Positions 47,734 through 57,067 of a stretch of 63,607 nt of DNA are shown piece by piece. A program made the position numbers and the translations under genes. The notes beneath the pieces are model-generated. The model saw nothing but the letters and a program-made list of their open reading frames with translations. It was not told the origin of the DNA and ran no database searches. This stretch comes from Paracoccaceae bacterium (lineage in GTDB: Bacteria; Pseudomonadota; Alphaproteobacteria; Rhodobacterales; Rhodobacteraceae): contig JAOADN010000010.1 in NCBI GenBank assembly GCA_026417295.1, positions 1 through 63,607 of the forward strand. Reading direction: 5' to 3'. How positions within the stretch are numbered: the stretch's first letter is position 1; each line of letters opens with the position of its first letter.

Positions 47734-48423
47734 ATGATGCGGCGCCTTGCCGGACCGCTGCTGATCGGCCTTCTGGGCTGTGCCCTCCTGGTCGCGCTGG
47801 GCGTCTGGCAGGTCCGGCGCCTGGCCTGGAAGGAAGAGCTCCTGGCAGGGATCGAGGCGCGGATCGCCGGGCCGCCCGTTGCCCTGCCGCCGCCCGGCGC
47901 CGTGGCGGCCGATCCCGATGCCTGGCGCTACACGCCCGTGCGCATCGCCGGCGCGACAACCGGCGAGGATGTGCTTGTCATCAGCGGGATGAAGGGCGTC
48001 GGCCCGGGTTACGAGGTGATCGCCGCCTTCGAGACCGCCGACGGCCGGCGCATCCTGGTGGACCGCGGCTTCCTGCACGAGGACCTGCGCGCCCGTGCCC
48101 GCCCGCCGGTGGCGCTGGATCTGGCGGGCAACATCCACTGGCCGCGCGAGACCGACGGCTACACGCCCGAGCCCGACATCGCCGGCCGGCTGTGGTTCGC
48201 GCGGGACGTGCCCTCGATCGCCGCCTTCCTGAAGACCGAGCCGCTTCTCGTCGTTGCGGCCGAGCCGGGCGGCGATTCCCAGGGGATCGAGCCGGTGCCG
48301 CTGGGCACCGCGGGGATCCCCAACGATCACCTCCAGTATGCCGTCACATGGTTTTCGCTGGCGCTCGTCTGGGCGGGGATGACAGTCTGGTGGATGTGGC
48401 GTATCAGGCGGCAAGGGTCGTGA
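47734..48423 (+). CDS. SURF1 family oxidase assembly protein
   Basis: A 229-residue protein with N- and C-terminal membrane helices ('PLLIGLLGCALLVALGVWQV', 'FSLALVWAGMTVWWMW') flanking a periplasmic domain containing 'RILVDRGFL'. It helps insert heme A into cytochrome oxidase. The start is at 47734 or 47737; no clear ribosome binding site, and the terminator-like hairpin immediately upstream suggests weak independent initiation. Confidence 0.9.
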   Translation: MMRRLAGPLLIGLLGCALLVALGVWQVRRLAWKEELLAGIEARIAGPPVALPPPGAVAADPDAWRYTPVRIAGATTGEDVLVISGMKGVGPGYEVIAAFETADGRRILVDRGFLHEDLRARARPPVALDLAGNIHWPRETDGYTPEPDIAGRLWFARDVPSIAAFLKTEPLLVVAAEPGGDSQGIEPVPLGTAGIPNDHLQYAVTWFSLALVWAGMTVWWMWRIRRQGS

Positions 48424-48434
48424 CGGACGGGTCG

Positions 48435-49823
48435 ATGAAGTACGTTTCCACGCGCGGTTCAGCCCCCGTTCTGGGGTTTGCCGAGGCCATGATGACGGGT
48501 CTTGCGCGCGACGGCGGGCTCTATGTGCCCGAGACGGTGCCCGTGATGCCGGCCGACGCGATCGCTGCCCTTGCCGGCCTGCCCTACGAGGAGGCGGCGT
48601 TCCGGGTGATGCGCCCCTTCGTCGGCGACGCCTTCACCGAGGACGAGTTCCGCGGCGCCATCGCACGCGCCTATGCCGGTTTCGGCCACGCCGCGCGGGC
48701 GCCGCTGGTGCAGCTCGGCCCCAACCAGTTCCTGCTCGAGCTGTTCCACGGACCGACGCTGGCGTTCAAGGACTTCGCGATGCAGCTGATCGGCCAGCTC
48801 TTCCAGCTTGCCCTGAAGCGGACCGGCCGGCGCATCACCATCGTCGGGGCGACCTCGGGCGATACCGGATCGGCGGCGATCGAGGCCTTCCGCGGCCTGC
48901 CGGACGTGGATGTCGTGATCCTCTACCCGCATGGCCGGGTCAGCGAGGTGCAGCGCCGCCAGATGACGACACCCGTCGAGGGCAACGTGCGCGCCGTTGC
49001 CGTGGACGGCGACTTCGACACCTGCCAGGCGCGCCTGAAGGACATGTTCAACGACGCGGCCTTCCGCGAGGCGGTCGGGCTGGCGGGGGTGAACTCGATC
49101 AACTGGGGCCGCGTCCTGGCGCAGGTCGTCTACTACTTCACCGCCGCGGTGGCGCTGGGCGCCCCCCACCGCGAGGTCAGCTTCACGGTGCCGACCGGCA
49201 ACTTCGGCGACATCTATGCCGGGGCGATCGCGCGCCGGATGGGGCTGCCCATCCGTCGCCTCATGATCGCCACGAACCGGAACGATATCCTGCACCGCTG
49301 CCTGGCCACCGGCAGCTACAGGACGGAAGCCGTGAAGCCCTCGACCAGCCCCTCGATGGACATCCAGGTGTCGTCGAACTTCGAGCGCGCGCTGTTCGAC
49401 GCCTATGGTCGCGATGCCGCCGCCGTGGTGCGCCTGATGGCCGCGCTGAAGGCCGAGGGCGGCTTCACGGTGAGCGAGGGTGCGCTGGCGGCGCTGCGCG
49501 AGGTCTACGGATCGGGCCGCGCCGATGAGGCGGAGACCGCCGCCACGATCGCCGCAACGCTGAAGGCGACGGGCGAGCTTGTCTGCCCGCACACGGCCGT
49601 CGGCCTGAAGGTCGCGGCCGCCCACCGGGGCCGCGAGCCCATGGTGACGCTGGCCACCGCCCATCCGGCGAAGTTCCCCGAGGCGGTGGCGGCGGCCACG
49701 GGGATCCGCCCCGTCCTGCCTGCGCGGCTTGCCGACATCATGGAGCGGCCGGAGCGGGTGATCCGCGCCCCGGACGACATCGTGGCGCTGAAGGCGCTGA
49801 TCCGGGAGAGGCAGGCGGCGTGA
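48435..49823 (+). CDS. thrC: Threonine synthase
   Basis: A 462-residue PLP enzyme converting O-phosphohomoserine to threonine. The PLP lysine is K112 in 'HGPTLAFKDFAMQ', and the phosphate-binding 'GATSGDTGSAA' follows. It lies 11 bases after surf1 and overlaps the M16 peptidase gene in a GTGA arrangement. The length matches the long (E. coli/yeast) type. Confidence 0.96.
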   Translation: MKYVSTRGSAPVLGFAEAMMTGLARDGGLYVPETVPVMPADAIAALAGLPYEEAAFRVMRPFVGDAFTEDEFRGAIARAYAGFGHAARAPLVQLGPNQFLLELFHGPTLAFKDFAMQLIGQLFQLALKRTGRRITIVGATSGDTGSAAIEAFRGLPDVDVVILYPHGRVSEVQRRQMTTPVEGNVRAVAVDGDFDTCQARLKDMFNDAAFREAVGLAGVNSINWGRVLAQVVYYFTAAVALGAPHREVSFTVPTGNFGDIYAGAIARRMGLPIRRLMIATNRNDILHRCLATGSYRTEAVKPSTSPSMDIQVSSNFERALFDAYGRDAAAVVRLMAALKAEGGFTVSEGALAALREVYGSGRADEAETAATIAATLKATGELVCPHTAVGLKVAAAHRGREPMVTLATAHPAKFPEAVAAATGIRPVLPARLADIMERPERVIRAPDDIVALKALIRERQAA

Positions 49824-51082
49824 CGACCCGGCTGACGAGCCTTCCGAACGGCCTGCGCATCGTCAGCGAGCGGATGCCGGGTCTTGCCTCGGCCTCTGTC
49901 GGGATCTGGGTCAATGCCGGCGGCCGGCACGAGGCGCCCGACCAGAACGGCATCGCGCATTTCCTCGAGCACATGGCGTTCAAGGGCACGAAGCGGCGCA
50001 GCGCCCTGCAGATCGCCGAGGAGATCGAGGACGTGGGCGGCTACATCAACGCCTACACGAGCCGCGAGATGACCGCCTACTATGCGCGCGTGCTGCAGGG
50101 CGATGTGCCGCTGGCGCTGGACGTCGTCGCCGACATCGTGCTGAACCCGGTCTTCGACCCCAGGGAGATCGAGGTCGAGCGCCACGTCATCCTGCAGGAG
50201 ATCGGCCAGGCGCTGGACACGCCCGACGACATCATCTTCGACTGGCTGCAGGAGGCGGCCTTCCCGGACCAGGCGCTGGGCCGGACCATCCTGGGCCCGG
50301 CCGAACGGGTGGCGAAGTTCCAGCGGGCGGATCTGCAGCGCTTCGTCGCCGAGCATTACGGACCCGACCAGATGATCATCGCCGCTGCCGGCGCGGTGGA
50401 TCACGAGGCGCTGGCGCGCCAGGCCGAGGACCTGTTCGGCCATCTCGCGCCGGTCGGGCGCCGCGGCGTGCAGGGCGGCCGGTGGCAGGGGCGCGAGCGG
50501 CGCGAGGTCAAGGACCTGGAGCAGGTGCATTTCGCCATGGGCTTCCAGGGGCCGGCCTACCGCGACAAGGACCTCTACACGAGCCAGGTCTACACGACGG
50601 CGCTGGGGGGCGGCATGTCCTCGCGCCTGTTCCAGAAGGTGCGCGAGGAGCGCGGCCTGTGCTATTCGATCTATGCCCAGTCGGGCAGCTACGACGATAC
50701 CGGGATGATCACGATCTATGCCGGCACCAGCGCGGAGGAGATCGGCGACCTCTGCGGCCTGACGATCGACGAGCTGAAGCGCGCGGCCGAGGACATGAGC
50801 GAGGCCGAGGTGGCGCGCGCCCGCGCCCAGATGAAGGCGGGCCTGCTCATGGGCCTCGAGAGCCCGTCGTCGCGGGCCGAGCGTCTGGCGCGCTACCTTG
50901 CGATCTGGGGTCGCGTGCCGAGCCTGAAGGAGGCCACGGCGCGGATCGACGCGGTGAACCTGCGCAAGGTGCGCGACTATGCCGAGCGGCTGGTCTCGAA
51001 GGCCGACACGGCGCTGGCGCTCTACGGGCCGGTGGGTCATGCGCCCGACCTCGGGGCCCTGCGCGACAGGCTTGCCGCCTGA
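49820..51082 (+). CDS. M16 family zinc peptidase
   Basis: A 420-residue peptidase of the mitochondrial-processing-peptidase type with the inverted zinc motif HFLEH (47-51) and the distal glutamate in 'EVERHVILQEIG'. Substrate unknown. The start is a GTG at 49820 overlapping thrC. Its stop overlaps the next ATG by one base, so three genes are translationally linked. Confidence 0.93.
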   Translation: MTTRLTSLPNGLRIVSERMPGLASASVGIWVNAGGRHEAPDQNGIAHFLEHMAFKGTKRRSALQIAEEIEDVGGYINAYTSREMTAYYARVLQGDVPLALDVVADIVLNPVFDPREIEVERHVILQEIGQALDTPDDIIFDWLQEAAFPDQALGRTILGPAERVAKFQRADLQRFVAEHYGPDQMIIAAAGAVDHEALARQAEDLFGHLAPVGRRGVQGGRWQGRERREVKDLEQVHFAMGFQGPAYRDKDLYTSQVYTTALGGGMSSRLFQKVREERGLCYSIYAQSGSYDDTGMITIYAGTSAEEIGDLCGLTIDELKRAAEDMSEAEVARARAQMKAGLLMGLESPSSRAERLARYLAIWGRVPSLKEATARIDAVNLRKVRDYAERLVSKADTALALYGPVGHAPDLGALRDRLAA

Positions 51083-51666
51083 TGCTCCTGCGACGCCGCC
51101 GCGTCAGGATCGAGACGGAACGGATGACGCTGCGGCTGCCGCTTCATTCGGACTACCGCGCCTGGGCCGCCCTGCGCGAGGAGAGCCGCGACTTCCTGAC
51201 CCCCTGGGAGCCGATGTGGTCGGCCGACCACCTGTCGCGCAAGGCCTTCACCAACCGCGTCTACTGGGCCGCGCGGGCCGAGGCGCAGGGAACGGCCGTG
51301 CCCCTGATGATGATCCGGCGGTCCGACGACAGCCTTGTCGGGGCCGTGACGCTGGACAACATCCGGCGCGGCCCGTCCCAGGCGGGGACCCTCGGCTACT
51401 GGACGGGGGGGCGCTTCGCGCGGCAGGGCTACATGCTGGAGGCGCTGCGCGCCGTCGTCCATTTCGCCTTCGCCGATCTGGACCTCAGCCGGCTCGAGGC
51501 GGCCTGCCTGCCGGAGAACGCGGCCTCGCGCGGGGTGCTGGAGAAGGCGGGCTTCAAGTACGAGGGCGTGGCGCAGAGCTACCTGCAGATCAACGGCCGC
51601 TGGCGCAACCATGTGCTCTATGCCTGCCTCAGGGCCGACCGGCGCGGGCGGACGGACGCCGGATGA
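51082..51666 (+). CDS. GNAT acetyltransferase (RimJ/RimL type)
   Basis: A 194-residue protein of the RimJ family with 'GYWTGGRFARQGYMLEALRA' in the acetyl-CoA site and 'ENAASRGVLEKAGFKYEGVA' near the C-terminus. It probably acetylates a protein N-terminus, perhaps that of a ribosomal protein. It is coupled to the M16 peptidase. Confidence 0.9.
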   Translation: MLLRRRRVRIETERMTLRLPLHSDYRAWAALREESRDFLTPWEPMWSADHLSRKAFTNRVYWAARAEAQGTAVPLMMIRRSDDSLVGAVTLDNIRRGPSQAGTLGYWTGGRFARQGYMLEALRAVVHFAFADLDLSRLEAACLPENAASRGVLEKAGFKYEGVAQSYLQINGRWRNHVLYACLRADRRGRTDAG

Positions 51667-51680
51667 GCGGGGCCGCGCGG

Positions 51681-51716
51681 CGGGGGGCGCTGCCCCCCGG
51701 ACCCCCCGGAGTATTT
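51681..51716 (+). repeat. GC hairpin plus GGAGTATTT repeat, copy 2
   Basis: An 8-bp stem CGGGGGGC/GCCCCCCG (51681-51688 and 51692-51699) followed by GACCCCCCGGAGTATTT. It matches the repeat at 9631-9674. The GGAG lies 10 bases before the DUF1697 start and could serve as its ribosome binding site. Confidence 0.75.
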
Positions 51717-51721
51717 CGGGC

Positions 51722-52273
51722 ATGATGAAGGACGGGACGGCGCGGGTGGCGGTCCTGCTGCGCGGGGTGAACGTGGGCGGGGCGGGGACGCGCCTGCCGA
51801 TGGCGGCCTTCCGGGCGGTGCTGGAGGGCCTGGGATGCCGCGAGGTGAGGACCCACATCCAGTCGGGCAATGCGGTCTGCCTTTCCGCGATGCCGCCGGC
51901 GGCGCTGGCTGCGGCCATCGGCGCGGCGATCACGCTGCCCGGCGGAGCGCATCCGGCGGCGACAGTGCTGCCCTGCGCGGCACTGGCCGGGGCGCTGGCC
52001 GCCAATCCCTTTCCGGCGGCGGAGGCGGCGCCGGCGACGCTGCACCTGTTCTTCCTTGCCCCGGAGGCGGAGACCGGCGGGACGGAGGCCGCCGGGCCGG
52101 CCGGCGAGCGCGCCCTTCGCCGGGGCGATGTGCTCTATCTGCACACGCCGGCGGGATTCGGCACCTCGCCCCTCGCCCGCCGGCTGGTGCGGCAGCTCGG
52201 CCGGGCGGCCACGGCGCGCAACCTGGCGACGGTGCGGGCGCTCGCAACCCTTTGCGCAACGCCGTCCGCCTGA
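51722..52273 (+). CDS. DUF1697 family protein
   Basis: A 183-residue protein whose N-terminal part ('VAVLLRGVNVGGAGTRLPM', 'VRTHIQSGNAVC') matches the DUF1697 family, seen in many bacteria but without known function. The start is ATG at 51722 or 51725. The gene lies between a GNAT and a FAD oxidoreductase with no obvious operon logic. Confidence 0.85.
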   Translation: MMKDGTARVAVLLRGVNVGGAGTRLPMAAFRAVLEGLGCREVRTHIQSGNAVCLSAMPPAALAAAIGAAITLPGGAHPAATVLPCAALAGALAANPFPAAEAAPATLHLFFLAPEAETGGTEAAGPAGERALRRGDVLYLHTPAGFGTSPLARRLVRQLGRAATARNLATVRALATLCATPSA

Positions 52274-52381
52274 CGCCCCCGCCCGGCGCCCTTGCACCTG
52301 CGGTGCCCCCGAGATGCCCGCCCATGCCCTTGCCGGCGGTGCGGCCGCGTGATCACTCTGGCATCGAGAAGGGGAAGGACG

Positions 52382-53797
52382 ATGCCACTCAATCCCGCCG
52401 ATGCCGCCTTTGCCGACAGCCTTGCCGCGGCGCTGGGGCCGGGCGTCGTCGCCCCGGCGGAGCCGCGCTATCTCGAGGAGCCGCGCCGGCGGGTCACGGG
52501 CATCGGCGCCTTCGTGGCGCGGCCGCGGACGACGCAGGAGGTCGCCGCCATCGTCGCCGCCTGCGCACAGCGGCATGTGGGCATCGTCCCCTGGGGCGGC
52601 GGCACCGGCCTCGTCCTCGGCCAGGTCCTGCCGGCAGGTCCGCCGCCGCTGATCCTGTCGCTCGAGCGGATGGCGGCGATCCGCGGCCTCTGGCCGGAGG
52701 AAGCGGTCATGATCGCCGAGGCGGGCTGCATCCTTGCGGACGTCCACCGGGCGGCCGGGGCGGCCGGCCGGGCCTTTCCGCTGACCCTGGCCTCGCAGGG
52801 CTCGGCGCGGATCGGGGGTCTGCTGTCGACGAATGCCGGCGGGGTGAACGTGCTGCGCTACGGCAATGCGCGCGACCTTGTCCTCGGGATCGAGGCGGTG
52901 CTGCCGGACGGCGCGGTGATGCACGGCCTCACCCGGCTGCGCAAGGACAACACGGGCTACGACCTGCGCCACCTGCTGATCGGGGCGGAGGGCACGCTCG
53001 GGGTCATCACGGCGGCGGCGCTGCGGCTGCACCCGGTGCCGGCCGACACCGCCGCGGCGCTGGTGGTGGTGCCCGGGCCGGCTGCGGCGCTGGATCTTCT
53101 GGCCCTGGCGCAGGAGCGCACCGGCGGCCGGGTCGAGGCCTGCGAGCTGATCGGCGAGGCGGGATGGGCCTTCCTGGCCGAGACGATGCCCCTCTACCGC
53201 CTGCCGCTGCCCGCGGCGCCGGCCTGGTCGGTGCTGGTCGAGGTCGCGGGGAGCACGGGTGCGACGGGCGGCGCGGCGCTCGAGGCCGTGCTTGCCGAAG
53301 GCGCGGAGCGCGGCCTTCTGTCGGACGGGATCCTCGCCGCTTCGCAGGCCAGGCGCGACGCGCTGTGGCAATTCCGCGAGGCGATCCCGGAGGCGAACCG
53401 CCGCATCGGCGCGGTGAGTTCGCACGACATCGCGCTGCCGCTGTCGAGGATCGCCGAATTCATCGATCGGGCGCCGGCGGAAGTGGCGCGCATCGGCGCC
53501 TTCCGGATCAACGTCTTCGGCCATCTCGGCGATGGCAACCTGCACTGGAACGTCTTTCCTCCGAAGGGGGTGGCGGCAGCCGATGTGCGGGTGCATGCGC
53601 CGGCGGTGCAGCGGGCCGTGCACGACCTCGTCCACGCGATGGGGGGCACGATCAGCGCCGAGCACGGGATCGGGCGGCTGAAGGTGGAGGACCTCGAGCG
53701 CTACGGCGACCCGGCCAGGCTGGCGGCCATGCGGGCGGTCAAGCGCGCCCTCGACCCGGCGGGGATCATGAACCCCGGCGCGGTCCTCCGCGCCTGA
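52382..53797 (+). CDS. FAD-linked D-2-hydroxyacid dehydrogenase
   Basis: A 471-residue flavoprotein with the FAD-binding PCMH core 'PWGGGTGLVLGQ' and a C-terminal domain with 'NVFGHLGDGNLHWNVFPP' and 'ISAEHGIGRLK' (glycolate oxidase/D-2-hydroxyglutarate dehydrogenase type). The exact hydroxyacid cannot be told. The ATG at 52382 is preceded by AAGGGGAAGGACG. Confidence 0.9.
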   Translation: MPLNPADAAFADSLAAALGPGVVAPAEPRYLEEPRRRVTGIGAFVARPRTTQEVAAIVAACAQRHVGIVPWGGGTGLVLGQVLPAGPPPLILSLERMAAIRGLWPEEAVMIAEAGCILADVHRAAGAAGRAFPLTLASQGSARIGGLLSTNAGGVNVLRYGNARDLVLGIEAVLPDGAVMHGLTRLRKDNTGYDLRHLLIGAEGTLGVITAAALRLHPVPADTAAALVVVPGPAAALDLLALAQERTGGRVEACELIGEAGWAFLAETMPLYRLPLPAAPAWSVLVEVAGSTGATGGAALEAVLAEGAERGLLSDGILAASQARRDALWQFREAIPEANRRIGAVSSHDIALPLSRIAEFIDRAPAEVARIGAFRINVFGHLGDGNLHWNVFPPKGVAAADVRVHAPAVQRAVHDLVHAMGGTISAEHGIGRLKVEDLERYGDPARLAAMRAVKRALDPAGIMNPGAVLRA

Positions 53798-53820
53798 GGC
53801 CGGCCGCGGGCAGGGCCGGC

Positions 53821-54396
53821 CTAGCCCGGCCGGCGCAGCGTGCGCAGCGAGGAGACGATGGCATAGTCGTGGTAGCCGAGCCGTGCGGCCGGCCGGTAGC
53901 GCAGCACGTCGAGCCGCCCCTCGACCAGGGCATCGTCGCGGATGTGGATGCCGGTCACCCTGCCGATCGCGAGGGTGTTGTCCGGCCCCTCGAGCGTCAC
54001 CGTCCGCAGGAGCCGGCATTCCAGCGTCGCCGGTGCGGCCTCGACGCGCGGGCAGTCGATGGTGACGCATTCCGCCTTGGCCACTCCGGCATGGAGGAAC
54101 TCGTCGGCGCCGCGCGGCAGGCGGGCGGATGTCTCGTTCATCGCGCCGAGCATGGCCTCCTCGACGATGTTGACGGCGAACACGCCCGTCGCGATCGCAT
54201 TTTCCAGAGAATCGCGCATGTCGCCGGCGAAGATGACCTGTGGCGGGCTGTAGGCCACGGCGGTGAAGAAGGAGTAGGGGGCGAGGTTGTCGCCCGCCGC
54301 GCCGCGCGTCGAGATCCAGCCGATGGGGCGGGGCGCGACGATGGCGGGAAAGGGGTTGTGGGGCAGGCCGTGGCCATCCTCGGGGCGGTAGAACAT
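53821..54396 (-). CDS. Flavin reductase family protein
   Basis: A 191-residue protein of the flavin reductase-like/FMN-binding split-barrel family with 'PFPAIVAPRPIGWIST' and 'LAPYSFFTAVAYSPPQVIFA'. It may supply reduced flavin or bind FMN; partner unknown. The ATG at 54396 begins at the conserved 'MFYRPEDGHG'; an ATG at 54414 is possible. Confidence 0.88.
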   Translation of the reverse strand: MFYRPEDGHGLPHNPFPAIVAPRPIGWISTRGAAGDNLAPYSFFTAVAYSPPQVIFAGDMRDSLENAIATGVFAVNIVEEAMLGAMNETSARLPRGADEFLHAGVAKAECVTIDCPRVEAAPATLECRLLRTVTLEGPDNTLAIGRVTGIHIRDDALVEGRLDVLRYRPAARLGYHDYAIVSSLRTLRRPG

Positions 54397-54478
54397 GGGG
54401 GGCGGGCACCTCATTCCGGTTTGCCCATGACCTAGGGCCGTGCTAGGCGCGCCGCCAGAAAAATCGCGGGGCGGGGGC

Positions 54479-55000
54479 GTGTACCGGCTGGAGGAGGAGA
54501 CCGAGGCGGACTGGTGGGAGGCCGAGGCGCTCTATGACCTGTGCTTCGCGCCGGGGCGGACGGCGCTGTCCTCCTACCGGCTGCGCGAAGGGGTGCGACC
54601 GGTGCGGGAACTGTGCCTGACGCTGCGCGACGATCAGGGCGCCCTGGCGGCGGTCATCCGCTACTGGCCGGTGCGCGTGGGCGGCCGGCGTGCCCTGCTG
54701 CTCGGACCGGTCGCCGTCCATCCGACGCGCCAGTCGGAGGGTCTGGGGGCGCTGCTCATCCGCGAGAGCCTGGCCGAGGCAAGACGTCTGGGCTGGGAGC
54801 GGGTGATGCTGGTGGGCGACGCACCCTATTACGGGCGCTTCGGCTTTGCCCGGCTTGACGGCGTGACGATGCCGCCCCCGACCAACCCGGACCGCGTCCT
54901 CGGGCTTGAATTGCGGCCGGGCGCCTGGGCCGGCGTGACCGGCCCGGTGGAACGCGAGACGGACCCGGCCTTTGCGGCGCCCGGCGGCGACCCCATATAG
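54479..55000 (+). CDS. GNAT N-acetyltransferase (YhbS-like)
   Basis: A 173-residue acetyltransferase with 'LGPVAVHPTRQSEGLGALLI' forming the acetyl-CoA site and 'MLVGDAPYYGRFGFAR' typical of the YhbS type. Substrate unknown. The start is uncertain: GTG at 54479 begins at the conserved region, while a GTG at 54440 would add 13 residues. Confidence 0.8.
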   Translation: MYRLEEETEADWWEAEALYDLCFAPGRTALSSYRLREGVRPVRELCLTLRDDQGALAAVIRYWPVRVGGRRALLLGPVAVHPTRQSEGLGALLIRESLAEARRLGWERVMLVGDAPYYGRFGFARLDGVTMPPPTNPDRVLGLELRPGAWAGVTGPVERETDPAFAAPGGDPI

Positions 55001-55025
55001 GGGCGGTCTGCAGCGGAGGGTCCCG

Positions 55026-55805
55026 ATGCCTGCCACGGATGCGACAGGACTGCCGGTCCTGCGTCCGGCCCCGGTGCCGGTCGAGGAGGTGCTCGACATG
55101 CTGGCCGCCCGGCACCGGGCGGCGGATGGCGGCGGGATGCGCCTCGTCGCCCTGATCGGCGGATCGGCGGACAATCTGGTCGAGCGGCTGCCGCCCGGCG
55201 TCAGGGACCGTCTCGAGGGCGCGACGCGCCTGGCGCTCGAGACCGCCTTCGACGTGGCGCGCGCCTCGCGCGGCGTCGTGGCGGACCGTTCGGACTGGCT
55301 GAACAGCGCCCTTTCGGCGGCGCTGGGCGCAGCGGGCGGCGCGGGCGGGCTGCCGACGGCGCTGGCCGAGCTTCCGGTGACGGCGACGGTCCTTCTGCGG
55401 GCCATCCAGGGCATTGCGGCCGATCACGGCTTCGAGCCCGGGGACGAGGCGGTGCGGATCGAATGCCTTCGCGTCTTCGCCAATGCCGGGCCTCTGCGGA
55501 AGGACGACGGCGCCGACCTCGGCTTCCTGGCGGCGCGCCTTGCCCTGACCTCGCCGACGGTCAGGCAGGCGATCGGTGCCGTCGTGCCGCGCCTGGCCGC
55601 GGTCTTCGGCCAGAAGATCGCGGCGCAGGCGGCGCCGGTCGTGGGTGCCCTGTCCGGCGCGGCGGTGAACTGGGTCTTCACCGCCTACTACCAGGACATG
55701 GCGCGCATCCATTTCGGGCTCATGCGGCTGTCGCTGGACAGCGGCGTGCCGCGGGCGGTGCTGGAAGAGGGGCTGCGCGCGCGGCTGCTGCCGCGGCTGG
55801 CCTGA
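55026..55805 (+). CDS. EcsC family protein
   Basis: A 259-residue protein of the EcsC family, with segments 'VIRAIQGIAADHGFEPGD'-like 'LLRAIQGIAADHGFEPGD', 'ECLRVFANAGPL' and a C-terminal hydrophobic helical part. EcsC proteins are of unknown function and in some species affect secretion or membrane traffic. The ATG at 55026 follows GCGGAGGGTCCCG. Confidence 0.85.
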   Translation: MPATDATGLPVLRPAPVPVEEVLDMLAARHRAADGGGMRLVALIGGSADNLVERLPPGVRDRLEGATRLALETAFDVARASRGVVADRSDWLNSALSAALGAAGGAGGLPTALAELPVTATVLLRAIQGIAADHGFEPGDEAVRIECLRVFANAGPLRKDDGADLGFLAARLALTSPTVRQAIGAVVPRLAAVFGQKIAAQAAPVVGALSGAAVNWVFTAYYQDMARIHFGLMRLSLDSGVPRAVLEEGLRARLLPRLA

Positions 55806-56089
55806 GGCGCCGTGCGCGCGCCGGAGGCGGGACGGGCCGGCCCGGGCGCGGTGCCCCCGGGCGGCGAGAAGCGACCGCGCGGGAGCGACGAGCCGCTCGT
55901 CCGTCCTGGCGGACGTCCTCGCTCCTGCCGGCGGTCCGGCATGGCGTGATGCCGCCGGTCCCGGCCATGGCCGGCCCGGCCCAAAGGGCCGAACATGCGC
56001 CGCCGGGCCGTGGAGAAGCGCGGACAAACCGCCTGCGGCATGTCGCTTTGCGGCGCGCCGGCTGCGGCGGCGAGGGGCAGGGTCGGGTC
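55806..56089. other. Intergenic region rich in hairpins
   Basis: A 284-base gap holding the 42-bp palindromic element (55883-55924), a 14-bp palindrome (CCGGCCATGGCCGG at 55961-55974) and a 6-bp hairpin with AAA loop (55977-55991). No gene is supported; on the minus strand it could encode a relic of the ribbon-helix-helix linker ('TDERLVAPARSLLA'). Confidence 0.7.
55883..55924 (+). repeat. 42-bp palindromic element, intergenic copy
   Basis: Ends GAGCGA/TCGCTC, with an inner GACGAGC-C-GCTCGTC (55887-55901) and CGTCC-TGGC-GGACG (55902-55915) giving a possible two-arm fold. 39 of 42 positions match the reverse complement of 37991-38032. Confidence 0.85.
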
Positions 56090-57067
56090 ATGACTGCCGC
56101 CCCACCCCCCGTGCCGGCCCCGCGCCCGGCAAACCTGGCCGCGCTCGGCATGATCCTCGTCTACGCGACGGTCATCGGCTTCACCGACAACTTCGTCCGG
56201 GTCATCGCCGCGGATGCGGGCCTGTGGCAGTTCCATGCCACGCGCTCGACGCTCGCCTGCCTCATCGTCGGGCTGGCGGCCGGGCCGCTTGCCCTGCGGA
56301 TCAGGCCCCTGAATCCGGCCGCCGTGGCACGGCGCAGCCTGATTCATGCGGTGGCCATGGTGATCTACTTCGGCTCGCTCGCCTTCCTGCCGGTGGCCGT
56401 CGCCGCCGCCGGCCTGTTCACCGCCCCGATCTTCGTGCTCATCTTCTCGCGCTTCGTCTACGGGCAGCGGATCGGCCCCTTCCGCATCCTCGCCGTCGCC
56501 ACGGGATTTGCCGGGGTTCTCCTGGTGCTCGGGCTGGGCCAGGGGGCCCTGCCCGGCCCCGCCACGGCCCTGCCGGTGGCGGCGGGGGCCCTTTATGCGC
56601 TGGGCAACATCGCCACGCGGCAGTGGTGCGAGGGCGAGAGCCCCCTCACCCTGGCCACCGGGTTCTTCGTCGCACTCGGCCTGCTCGGGCTGGCCGGCAT
56701 GGCGGTGCTTGCGCTGTGGCGGCCCGAAGTCCCGCCCGGGGCCGCGGGCTTCGTGCTGCGCGGCTTCGTCTGGCCCCAGCCCCCGGAATTCTGGTTCTGG
56801 ACCCTCGTCCAGGCGGCGGGATCGCTTGCCGGCGTCGGCCTGATGATCCGTGCCTACCAGACGGGCGAGGCCAGCCGGATCGCGGTATTCGAATATGCCA
56901 TCCTGCCGATGAGCGCGTTCTGGACCTGGATCCTGTGGGGGGACGGGCTGGGGGCCCTGCAATGGCTTGGCATGGCGCTGATCGTCCTTGCGGGGGCGAT
57001 CATCCTGCTCAGGGGCGCGCGGGCCGGGGCGGGGCGGTCCGTCAGGGGCGGGGACGCCGCCGCATGA
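56090..57067 (+). CDS. EamA/DMT family transporter
   Basis: A 325-residue protein with ten membrane helices in two EamA repeats. Substrate unknown; drug/metabolite or S-adenosylmethionine-type exporters are possible. Its 3' end overlaps the convergent argP by 26 bp. Confidence 0.9.
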   Translation: MTAAPPPVPAPRPANLAALGMILVYATVIGFTDNFVRVIAADAGLWQFHATRSTLACLIVGLAAGPLALRIRPLNPAAVARRSLIHAVAMVIYFGSLAFLPVAVAAAGLFTAPIFVLIFSRFVYGQRIGPFRILAVATGFAGVLLVLGLGQGALPGPATALPVAAGALYALGNIATRQWCEGESPLTLATGFFVALGLLGLAGMAVLALWRPEVPPGAAGFVLRGFVWPQPPEFWFWTLVQAAGSLAGVGLMIRAYQTGEASRIAVFEYAILPMSAFWTWILWGDGLGALQWLGMALIVLAGAIILLRGARAGAGRSVRGGDAAA

